Shown one piece after another: positions 1 to 6,359 of a stretch of DNA of 10,601 bases. The notes below the pieces were generated by a model, which was not told the origin of the DNA, did not search any database, and worked only from the letters and a program-made list of their open reading frames with translations. The stretch is from Rhodospirillales bacterium (GTDB lineage: Bacteria > Pseudomonadota > Alphaproteobacteria > MPNO01 > UBA2964): contig PBWY01000115.1 of the NCBI GenBank assembly GCA_002727395.1, forward strand, positions 1-10,601. The letters are read 5' to 3'. A program made the translations under genes and the position numbers. Positions within the stretch are counted from its first letter, which is position 1; every line of letters begins with the position of its first letter.

Positions 1-49
1 AATTTACCCAAAAACCTTAGCAAAATACCACCAACAAATTATTTTTATT

Positions 50-118
50 GCAGTTGCGACATACGGTCGCGTTGGCGGCTTACGGTATCAGCAGCCCCTC
101 CGCTTGGGTTAGTATGTC
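50..118. other. GC-rich island with terminal inverted repeat, function unknown
   Basis: By hand count 41 of 69 bases here are G or C (59%), against about 24% in positions 1-49 and a similarly low level after 118. The island is bounded by an inverted repeat, GACATAC at 58-64 and GTATGTC at 112-118. Inside it, GGCGGCT (75-81) can pair with AGCAGCC (90-96) with one mismatch. A perfect palindrome, ATAAAATTTTAT, follows at 119-130. In an AT-rich genome such islands can be structured RNAs, interspersed repeats or the end of an upstream gene. One forward frame is open from position 2 to a TAG at 110-112, so a C-terminal coding tail is possible, but I recognise no protein in it. Positions 1-49 show nothing else. 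Confidence 0.35.
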
Positions 119-168
119 ATAAAATTTTATTGAAGATTTCAGAATTAAATGACTAGAACTAGAAGATT

Positions 169-198
169 TTGTTATTAACTGCATAAAACGAAGATAAT
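169..198 (+). promoter_or_regulatory. candidate sigma-70-type promoter of the cox operon
   Basis: TTGTTA (169-174) and GATAAT (193-198) resemble -35 and -10 hexamers, with an 18-base spacer. Transcription would begin near 205, about 30 bases before the ATG at 235 and downstream of the TTG at 202, so this reading agrees with the later coxB start. A weaker alternative is TTGAAG (130-135) with TAGAAC (154-159). The assignment is pattern-based only, in AT-rich DNA where chance matches are common. Confidence 0.3.
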
Positions 199-234
199 GT
201 TTTGGAACTTACAGACAGAAAACGGGATTTAGGG

Positions 235-1113
235 ATGAGGTTTAATAGGATTATTTCGGCAGTGATTTTAAATATTTTAGGTTTATCAAGTGGACTGATG
301 ATAACAGGCGTTTCAGCTTCTTCAGCGGTGCCTTGGCAAAAAGATTTTCAGCCTGCGGTGACTTCCGTAATGGAGGACGTGCATGACTTTCACGACCTGC
401 TTTTAGTGATCATTACACTAATCACGGTATTTGTCCTTGCACTCTTACTTTATACCATGTGGAAGTTTAGTGCTAAAAGAAATCCAGTACCATCAAAGAC
501 AACTCATCATGCCACGCTCGAAATGGCTTGGACTATAGTTCCTGTTATTATTTTAGTCGTAATTGCCGTGCCATCTTTTAAATTACTGTATAAAGCCGAT
601 GTATTGCCGAAAGTGGATATGACAATCAAAGCTATAGGTAATCAGTGGAATTGGGGTTATGAGTATCCGGATCACGGAAACTTTTCTTTTGTTGCAAACA
701 TGATCGGGGAATCTGATCTACAACAATGGGCTAAAGAAAATAAAATAAACAACCCAAAAAGGTTACTCGAAACTGACGCAGAAGTCGTTGTGCCAGTTAA
801 CACCAACGTTCGCGTGCAGGTTACATCTAATGATGTTTTGCATGCTTGGGCTGTTCCGGCATTTGGAGTTAAAATTGACGCTGTTCCTGGTAGGCTAAAT
901 CAGACCTGGTTTAATGTAAAAAAAATGGGGACCTACTACGGTCAGTGTTCTGAACTTTGCGGACAAAATCATGGTTTTATGCCTATCAAAGTGCGGGTTG
1001 TCTCCAAGTCGGAATTTGCAAAATGGGTGACCGCACAGCGGGCGGCAGCTGGCTTAGAGCCATTAAAACAAAAGCGGCGTGAGGTCGCTAAATTAAATAA
1101 CTCGCCACGTTAA
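235..1113 (+). CDS. coxB: cytochrome c oxidase subunit II (aa3 type)
   Basis: Subunit II carries the CuA centre that accepts electrons from cytochrome c and passes them to subunit I; it sits in the inner membrane with a periplasmic copper domain. The 292-residue product starts with a probable signal peptide (hydrophobic residues about 6-24, cleavage near SASSA). Two membrane helices follow, at about 53-76 and 98-119. The aromatic electron-entry motif QWNWGYEYP lies near 136-144. The CuA ligands are all visible: His203 (VLHAW), Cys238, Glu240, Cys242, His246 and Met249 in GQCSELCGQNHGFM. The frame is open upstream to a TTG at 202, adding 11 residues. I prefer the ATG at 235 because it gives a normal signal peptide and fits the candidate promoter. 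First gene of the oxidase operon, 19 bases before coxA. Confidence 0.96.
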   Translation: MRFNRIISAVILNILGLSSGLMITGVSASSAVPWQKDFQPAVTSVMEDVHDFHDLLLVIITLITVFVLALLLYTMWKFSAKRNPVPSKTTHHATLEMAWTIVPVIILVVIAVPSFKLLYKADVLPKVDMTIKAIGNQWNWGYEYPDHGNFSFVANMIGESDLQQWAKENKINNPKRLLETDAEVVVPVNTNVRVQVTSNDVLHAWAVPAFGVKIDAVPGRLNQTWFNVKKMGTYYGQCSELCGQNHGFMPIKVRVVSKSEFAKWVTAQRAAAGLEPLKQKRREVAKLNNSPR

Positions 1114-1132
1114 GCAAGAAAGTGAATAGGAA

Positions 1133-2734
1133 ATGAGTAATTCAACTAATTCTCACGAACATAACGATCATACGCCAACAGGCTGGCGCAGATTTGCTTA
1201 TTCAACTAACCACAAAGACATTGGAACGATGTACCTGATATTTGCCATCGTGGCGGGGATAATTGGTGCCGGAATGTCGGTTCTATTCAGAATGGAATTG
1301 TCTGAGCCGGGCAGTCAAATTCTAGGCGGCGATCATCAAATGTATAATGTCTTGGTCACGGCACACGGATTAATTATGATCTTTTTTATGGTAATGCCTG
1401 CTATGATTGGGGGATTTGGAAACTGGATTGTACCTCTCATGATTGGCGCTCCGGATATGGCATTCCCGAGAATGAATAATATCAGCTTCTGGTTATTGGT
1501 GCCGTCATTTCTTTTGTTATTGTCTTCACCATTTGTAGAAGGTCCAGCGGGTAGCGATGGTGTAGGCGGTGGATGGACACTCTATGCGCCTTTGAGTGCT
1601 ACGACTCCAGGGCCTGCGGTTGATCTTGCAATATTTTCTCTTCATTTAGCTGGAGCAAGTTCAATTTTGGGAGCTGCAAATTTTATAACTACTATTCTTA
1701 ACATGCGTACTCCTGGCATGACTTTACACAAAATGCCCTTATTTGTTTGGTCAATTTTAGTAACCGCTTTTCTTTTACTGTTATCCTTACCCGTATTGGC
1801 TGGTGCGATTACAATGCTCTTAACAGATAGAAATTTTGGCACCACATTTTTTAATCCGGCCGGAGGTGGTGATCCAATCTTGTTTCAGCACTTATTTTGG
1901 TTTTTTGGTCACCCTGAGGTTTACATTCTGATTTTACCGGGCTTTGGTATAGTTAGTCAGGTGGTCTCGACATTTTCAAGGAAACCGGTATTTGGATATC
2001 TTGGCATGGCCTATGCTATGGTGTCGATTGGGGTTGTCGGTTTTATCGTTTGGGCTCACCATATGTATACGGTAGGTTTAGATGTTGATACCAAGGCATA
2101 TTTTACGGCCGCAACGATGGTTATCGCTGTTCCTACAGGTATAAAAATATTTAGTTGGATTGCAACTATGTGGGGTGGCTCTATTGAATTCAAGACTCCC
2201 ATGCTCTGGTCGATTGGCTTTATATTTTTGTTTACTGTTGGAGGCGTTACGGGTGTCGTTCTGGCCAATGCAGGTGTGGATACGGCGCTACATGATACCT
2301 ATTATGTCGTTGCGCATTTCCACTACGTACTTTCCTTAGGAGCCGTTTTTGCCATCTTTGCAGGCTTCTATTATTGGTTGCCAAAAATGTGCGGGCGGCA
2401 ATACCCCGAAACTTTAGGAAAGTTGCATTTTTGGATTACTTTTATTGGGGTAAATATCGTTTTTTTCCCCCAACATTTTTTAGGTCTTGCGGGTATGCCG
2501 CGGCGAATACCCGACTATCCGGACGCTTATGCTGGTTGGAACCAAATATCCTCATATGGGTCTTATCTCTCCGCTTTTGGTGTATTGGTTTTTCTCTACA
2601 TTTTGTATAAGACTTTTACCTCCGGTCAAAAAGTAGCGGAGAATCCATGGGGTGAAGGCGCTACCACATTGGAGTGGACCCTCTCATCTCCTCCACCGTT
2701 TCATTCATATGATGAATTACCAAAAGTAAAATAA
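1133..2734 (+). CDS. coxA: cytochrome c oxidase subunit I (aa3 type, heme-copper oxidase family A)
   Basis: Subunit I is the catalytic core, reducing oxygen to water at the heme a3-CuB site while pumping protons. At 533 residues it has the normal length for the family and twelve expected membrane helices. Ligands are intact: His78 and His397 for heme a, His395 for heme a3, and His260, His309 and His310 for CuB. Tyr264, expected to be cross-linked to His260, is present in GHPEVY. The glutamate of that motif (Glu262), Asp108 in GAPDMAFPR (D channel) and Lys338 in PTGIKIFSW (K channel) place it in the A1 subfamily of proton-pumping oxidases. The Arg pair 457-458 (GMPRRIPDYPDA) that contacts heme propionates is kept. 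AGGA lies just before the ATG, an unusually short spacing. Also called ctaD. Confidence 0.98.
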   Translation: MSNSTNSHEHNDHTPTGWRRFAYSTNHKDIGTMYLIFAIVAGIIGAGMSVLFRMELSEPGSQILGGDHQMYNVLVTAHGLIMIFFMVMPAMIGGFGNWIVPLMIGAPDMAFPRMNNISFWLLVPSFLLLLSSPFVEGPAGSDGVGGGWTLYAPLSATTPGPAVDLAIFSLHLAGASSILGAANFITTILNMRTPGMTLHKMPLFVWSILVTAFLLLLSLPVLAGAITMLLTDRNFGTTFFNPAGGGDPILFQHLFWFFGHPEVYILILPGFGIVSQVVSTFSRKPVFGYLGMAYAMVSIGVVGFIVWAHHMYTVGLDVDTKAYFTAATMVIAVPTGIKIFSWIATMWGGSIEFKTPMLWSIGFIFLFTVGGVTGVVLANAGVDTALHDTYYVVAHFHYVLSLGAVFAIFAGFYYWLPKMCGRQYPETLGKLHFWITFIGVNIVFFPQHFLGLAGMPRRIPDYPDAYAGWNQISSYGSYLSAFGVLVFLYILYKTFTSGQKVAENPWGEGATTLEWTLSSPPPFHSYDELPKVK

Positions 2735-2761
2735 TAATGCATAGAGTAGGTTAAGGATTGA

Positions 2762-3673
2762 ATGGTGTCTGAAAAGTCTACCAACATAACATTATCGGGT
2801 ACTGTATCGGCGGATGGTGACGTTGGAGATTACATTGCATTATTAAAACCTCGCGTTATGTCATTGGTGGTATTTACCGCCTTTGCTGGGCTTTACTTAG
2901 CACCGGGCAGTATACATCCAGTTATTGCAATAGTGGCGGTATTGTGCATAGCAGTAGGGGCGGGCGCCTCAGGTGCAATTAATATGTGGTATGATAGAGA
3001 TATTGACGCTGTCATGGATCGTACTGCAGCGCGACCAATTCCAAATGGAAGGATACAGCCCGGCGCGGCACTTGGTTTTGGGGTTGCATTGGGAGCGTGG
3101 TCCGTAATGGTTATGGGTTTAGCTGTAGAATGGGCTGCAGCAGCGTTGTTAGCGTTCACTATTTGCTTTTATGTTTTTGTTTATACGATATGGCTAAAAC
3201 GGCGTACTCCCCAAAACATCGTCATTGGTGGAGCAGCGGGCGCTTTCCCTCCCATGGTAGGTTGGTCAGCGGTGACCGGTGATATTACTTTAAGCTCGAT
3301 CATTCTGTTTGCTATTATTTTCATGTGGACACCTCCTCATTTTTGGGCTTTGGCACTATATCGGCGTGGTGATTATGAAAAAGCAGGCGTTCCTATGATG
3401 CCGGTAGTTGCTGGTGAACGGGAGACTAAACGGCAAATTATACTTTATACGGTGCTATTAGTGCCTATTACATTGGCGCCCACTTTATCGGGCATGTCTA
3501 GCTGGTTTTATGGTTTTATCGCCGCATTTTTGGGGTTAGTTTTTGTTTCTTTAACGTTAGCAATTTATCGTGATTCAAGTGAAAAATATGCGCGCCTCAC
3601 ATTTGTTTTTTCAATACTTTATTTATTTCTCATATTTACAACTTTAGTACTAGATAAAGCCGTAGGTTTTTAG
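2762..3673 (+). CDS. ctaB: protoheme IX farnesyltransferase (heme O synthase)
   Basis: This membrane prenyltransferase of the UbiA superfamily attaches a farnesyl group to heme B to give heme O, the precursor of heme A used by the oxidase encoded next to it. The 303-residue protein is of usual size and strongly hydrophobic, with several membrane helices. The first aspartate-rich motif is clear: Asn74, Asp78 and Asp82 in NMWYDRDIDAVMDRT, followed by ARPIPNGRI. YTIWLKRRTPQNIVIGG (141-157) and the second polar motif TPPHFWALALYRRGDYEKAG (190-209) are also typical of CtaB. AAGGA (2753-2757) precedes the ATG. It starts 27 bases after coxA, which supports cotranscription. The heme A synthase that would act next (ctaA) is not in the window. 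Confidence 0.97.
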   Translation: MVSEKSTNITLSGTVSADGDVGDYIALLKPRVMSLVVFTAFAGLYLAPGSIHPVIAIVAVLCIAVGAGASGAINMWYDRDIDAVMDRTAARPIPNGRIQPGAALGFGVALGAWSVMVMGLAVEWAAAALLAFTICFYVFVYTIWLKRRTPQNIVIGGAAGAFPPMVGWSAVTGDITLSSIILFAIIFMWTPPHFWALALYRRGDYEKAGVPMMPVVAGERETKRQIILYTVLLVPITLAPTLSGMSSWFYGFIAAFLGLVFVSLTLAIYRDSSEKYARLTFVFSILYLFLIFTTLVLDKAVGF

Positions 3674-3690
3674 TGCGTGATCAATGGTTT

Positions 3691-3822
3691 ATGACTATGG
3701 ACAAAAAGGAAAATCAAGGTCTTCGGCAAAAAAGGCGCAACCGTGCATTACTAATTGTACTTATTGGTATGGTAATTTTATTTTATGTGATCTCGGTCGT
3801 TAGGATGGGATCAGGTACATGA
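3691..3822 (+). CDS. CoxF-like small single-helix membrane protein
   Basis: This 43-residue reading frame fills the gap between ctaB and ctaG. It has a basic N-terminal segment (QKRRNR, about residues 13-18), then one membrane helix (about 19-37) ending in YVISVVRMGSGT. Alphaproteobacterial oxidase operons often carry a peptide of this design here, sometimes called CoxF, with a charged head, one helix and a tail of the type TIVKMGPG. Its function is poorly defined. The stop TGA overlaps the ctaG ATG (ATGA at 3819-3822), implying coupled translation. The start is uncertain: ATGs at 3691 and 3697 lack a clear ribosome binding site, while an in-frame GTG at 3673 shares its first base with the ctaB stop (TAGTG) and would give 49 residues. 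Position, design and overlap support it as real. Confidence 0.7.
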   Translation: MTMDKKENQGLRQKRRNRALLIVLIGMVILFYVISVVRMGSGT

Positions 3823-4427
3823 TTCGAAAAGGTAAAACAACTACGGTATTCGGGATTTTTTGTATTTTAGCTTGTATGTTCACTTTAACGGCATATTCGG
3901 TTCCTCTTTATGAATTATTTTGCAAAGTGACTGGCTATGGAGGAACAACTCAGGTTGCTGCAGGTAATCCAGATAAGGTTTTGGGTCGCAAGGTTACCGT
4001 GAGGTTTAACGCCGATATAAATACTGATTTACCTTGGAGTTTTAGGCCGGTGCAAAATAAGGTTTCCGTGCGGGTAGGAGAGCCAGTTTTAGCCTATTAC
4101 CGAGCGAAGTCTCTTGTGAATTATGATGTAGTAGGTACAGCAACTTTTAACGTTGTGCCCAATAAGGCGGGAAAATATTTCAATAAGGTTGAATGTTTTT
4201 GTTTTACGGAACAAATTTTAAAGGCAGGGCAAACAGTTGAATTTCCGGTCCAGTTTCATATTGATCCGGCTATCGACGAAGATATCGGCTTGAATGATGT
4301 TAAGACCATCACCTTGTCATATACTTTCTTTAAATCCGTAAAAAAAAAAGAGCATAATACAGCTAATTTAGTTGTGAAAAAAGTAAACGGATATGATAAA
4401 TTAACTAAGGGAAGAGTACTAAAATGA
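3819..4427 (+). CDS. ctaG: cytochrome c oxidase assembly protein CtaG/Cox11 (CuB copper chaperone)
   Basis: CtaG (Cox11) delivers copper to the CuB site of subunit I. It is anchored by one N-terminal helix with its domain in the periplasm. The 202-residue product shows that helix at about 9-27. The family signature YELFCKVTGYGGTTQ (31-45) contains Cys35, and the copper-binding pair Cys126 and Cys128 lies in FNKVECFCFTEQ (121-132). PVQFHIDP (143-150) matches the usual PV-F--DP strand, although the residue before it is Phe where many family members have Met. The length is normal. The ATG overlaps the stop of the small CoxF-like gene, and its own TGA overlaps the coxC ATG, so three genes in a row are probably translationally coupled. 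This is the Cox11 family, not the unrelated multi-helix protein also named CtaG in Gram-positive bacteria. Confidence 0.95.
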   Translation: MIRKGKTTTVFGIFCILACMFTLTAYSVPLYELFCKVTGYGGTTQVAAGNPDKVLGRKVTVRFNADINTDLPWSFRPVQNKVSVRVGEPVLAYYRAKSLVNYDVVGTATFNVVPNKAGKYFNKVECFCFTEQILKAGQTVEFPVQFHIDPAIDEDIGLNDVKTITLSYTFFKSVKKKEHNTANLVVKKVNGYDKLTKGRVLK

Positions 4428-5284
4428 ATTTAACCGCTGATTCAGTTGACGGGCACGGCTCAGAACATAAACACCCTTGGCACCTCGTCGATCCGAGCCC
4501 TTGGCCTATTGTTGGGGCACTTAGTGCTGGTTTACTTGCTATTGGCACCGTCATTTACATGCATGGTGGAGGCTCTTGGTTATTAGCGCTGGGATTTCTT
4601 GGCGTTGCTCTTACTATGTTTTTCTGGTTTCGAGACGTTACCTTGGAAGCTACGTTTCAGGGGCACCATTCCATACCAGTACAAATTGGTATGCGTTATG
4701 GGATGGCATTGTTCATTGCTTCAGAGGTGATGTTCTTTGTTGCTTGGTTCTGGGCCTTCTTTAATGCAAGTTTGTTTCCACCAGAAACTATCAATGGAAT
4801 ATGGCCTCCCCCTGGAATTATTGTCTTTGATCCTTGGAGCCTACCTTTTCTTAATACTCTTATTCTTTTGACTTCGGGAGTGACACTTACCTGGGCTCAT
4901 CACGCTTTAATTGAAGGCAATAAAGAGCATGTTTTGCAGGGTTTAGGTCTGACTATTTTCCTAGGACTTATTTTTACCGGTGTTCAGGGTTATGAGTATT
5001 CTCATGCTGCTTTTAGTTTCGCTTTTGAGGAGGGCAGTCCGGGTAAGGGGGGAATTTACCCAACGGTTTTCTTTATGGCTACTGGTTTTCATGGCTTTCA
5101 TGTCATTGTGGGGACAACTTTTTTAATTGTTTGTTTCTATAGAACATATAAAGATCACTTTAAGTCAGATCATCATTTTGGTTTTGAAGCTGCAGCGTGG
5201 TACTGGCATTTTGTTGACGTTGTATGGCTATTTTTATTTTGTTGCATATATTGGTGGGGCGCAGGCAACGCAATTACAATTTAG
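4424..5284 (+). CDS. coxC: cytochrome c oxidase subunit III
   Basis: Subunit III is the non-catalytic core subunit that stabilises the oxygen site and proton uptake in subunit I. The 286-residue sequence has seven likely helices. Family hallmarks are the conserved glutamate Glu101 in SEVMFFVAWFWAFF, FNASLFPP (113-120), ATGFHGFHVIVGT (219-231) and the C-terminal AAWYWHFVDVVWLFLF (257-272). Its length is slightly above typical because of a hydrophilic, His-rich N-terminus (about 1-24). It overlaps ctaG by four bases (ATGA) and ends at 5284. The next intact gene, surf1, begins only about 350 bases later, a break in the otherwise tight packing of this operon. Also called ctaE. Confidence 0.97.
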   Translation: MNLTADSVDGHGSEHKHPWHLVDPSPWPIVGALSAGLLAIGTVIYMHGGGSWLLALGFLGVALTMFFWFRDVTLEATFQGHHSIPVQIGMRYGMALFIASEVMFFVAWFWAFFNASLFPPETINGIWPPPGIIVFDPWSLPFLNTLILLTSGVTLTWAHHALIEGNKEHVLQGLGLTIFLGLIFTGVQGYEYSHAAFSFAFEEGSPGKGGIYPTVFFMATGFHGFHVIVGTTFLIVCFYRTYKDHFKSDHHFGFEAAAWYWHFVDVVWLFLFCCIYWWGAGNAITI

Positions 5285-5365
5285 AATCTATGAGAATGGT
5301 TTAGGTTTTTTTTACGACTAATAATTTGGTTAAATGTAGGATGTTGAAGAAACTTTGAGTGTCTT

Positions 5366-5653
5366 ATGTGCAAATGCAGCTATTAGAATATCAATCAAGG
5401 CCGTTTCTGCGGTGAAGAAGAGCTTTATTGCAGCCAGATAAATACCTGTAGTTTTCTTTATTTTAGCCTAAATTTGTACTGACCCCTTCACATAATTCTT
5501 ATGTATGGGGCTTCTGGTTTATGTTTCAGTGGTTCCTTATTTAATCAATCTATTACTGTTTGTTTTTTCTCTCTGCCTCTCTGGCAGATTAAGGTTTTGT
5601 TGATTATCAATCATTTAAAAAATCTGTGTTGGAATTATGATAACTGGTCCTAA
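5366..5653 (+). pseudogene. probable decayed DUF983 family gene
   Basis: Alphaproteobacterial oxidase operons usually have a small DUF983 membrane-protein gene between coxC and surf1; none is intact here. One frame of the gap starts at an ATG (5366), meets a TAG at 5384 and a TGA at 5480, and runs to a TAA at 5651 just inside surf1. Along it, in the right order, are echoes of the family as I remember it. CGEEELY (from 5408) resembles the zinc-ribbon start CGEGRLF. TAC-TGA-CCC then IILMYG sits where GDGPAVFIIL-VG is expected; the TGA could be one change from a glycine GGA. The segment LPLWQIKVLLIINHLKN (5573-5623) resembles the C-terminal helix and RP-KA-LIALQYRH tail. Spacing is about 20 codons shorter than in intact homologues. 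TGA ends other genes here, so recoding is unlikely. The match is by eye and could be chance. Confidence 0.45.
5483..5510 (+). other. hairpin in the coxC-surf1 gap
   Basis: CCCC (5483-5486) and ACATAA (5490-5495) can pair with TTATGT (5499-5504) and GGGG (5507-5510), giving a 6-bp stem, a small internal loop, a 4-bp GC clamp and a three-base TTC loop. No run of T follows directly, so it is not a standard intrinsic terminator. It may be an RNA-stability or processing element between coxC and surf1, or a chance product of the decayed reading frame. Confidence 0.25.
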
Positions 5654-6359
5654 GGCTTTGGAAGAACAGAGAAAAATAAGTAAAAGTCTAGTAATAGTTG
5701 CGACTTCTGTATTTATAATTCTTATAAGCCTAGGGACTTGGCAAGCCCATCGCCTTGAATGGAAAGAAGGCCTAATCTCAAAGTACCAAGCAGAATTAAA
5801 ACGGACACCAATAGCTCTTGCAGACTTGCCAACTGTCAAACCAAAAAAATTTAGACGCGTTCAGGTGATTGGTAAATATTTGCATAGATTACAAATATTT
5901 GTTGGACCAAAACCTTATCGAGGAAATGCCGGTTGGCATGTTGTGACACCTTTTCAACTGGAGACAGGAGACATAATCTTAATCAATCGAGGATGGGTTC
6001 CACTTTCCTTTCGAAATAACCTTGAAGCGAAGATTGAAAAAAGAAACAACAAAAGCGCTGTGGTGGGTGTTATTAATTGGCCGCGTAAAAGGAATTATTT
6101 TGATCCGGTAAACATCCCAGAAAAAAATCAGTGGTTCCGGGTTGATACTGCTGCAATAGCAAATAAACTTCACCTTAAGAATGTTCCATCTTATTGGATT
6201 TCAATTAATAAGAAAAAGAAAAGTAATAAGTTTCCTATCGGAGGAGTGGGAACGAAAATGCCGATTAATAACCATCTTCAATATGTATGGACTTGGTTTG
6301 GTTTGGCTTTCGGGCTTTTAATTCTTTCGATAGTTTATTGGAGGCAAAGGTACCGTTAG
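5637..6359 (+). CDS. surf1: SURF1 family cytochrome c oxidase biogenesis protein
   Basis: Surf1 (Shy1 in yeast) assists assembly of aa3 oxidase, probably by handling heme a during its insertion into subunit I. The 240-residue product has the family plan: an N-terminal helix (about 17-32) followed by SLGTWQAHRLEWKEGLI (31-47), a periplasmic domain with GWHVVTPF (99-106) and the hallmark INRGWVP (116-122), and a second helix (about 217-234) led by NNHLQYVWTWFGLA (211-224). Length is normal. The ribosome binding site before the ATG is weak. It follows a gap of about 350 bases after coxC and shares its stop with the start of the next gene (TAGTG at 6357-6361). The N-terminus and the mid-region are lysine-rich. 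Confidence 0.93.
   Translation: MITGPKALEEQRKISKSLVIVATSVFIILISLGTWQAHRLEWKEGLISKYQAELKRTPIALADLPTVKPKKFRRVQVIGKYLHRLQIFVGPKPYRGNAGWHVVTPFQLETGDIILINRGWVPLSFRNNLEAKIEKRNNKSAVVGVINWPRKRNYFDPVNIPEKNQWFRVDTAAIANKLHLKNVPSYWISINKKKKSNKFPIGGVGTKMPINNHLQYVWTWFGLAFGLLILSIVYWRQRYR

Noticed and set aside
197..232. 11-codon mini-reading frame ending two bases before the coxB ATG
   Set aside because: It looks like a leader peptide by position, but it overlaps the candidate -10 box and has no ribosome binding site or recognisable regulatory codon run.
202..234. TTG start extending CoxB by 11 residues
   Set aside because: It lacks a ribosome binding site, spoils the signal peptide with a charged N-terminus, and would lie before the predicted transcription start.
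2374..2610. Open 78-codon plus-strand frame inside coxA
   Set aside because: It is an out-of-frame shadow of a fully conserved subunit I gene, with no family resemblance of its own.
5127..5321. 64-codon frame overlapping the end of coxC and running into the gap
   Set aside because: Most of it is a shadow of coxC in another frame. It shows no resemblance to DUF983 or any other family.
5481..5540. Alternative frameshifted reading of the DUF983 relic (DPFT then LCMGLLVYVSVV)
   Set aside because: It gives a superficial match but needs two frameshifts, whereas the single-frame reading with two stop codons explains more with fewer events.
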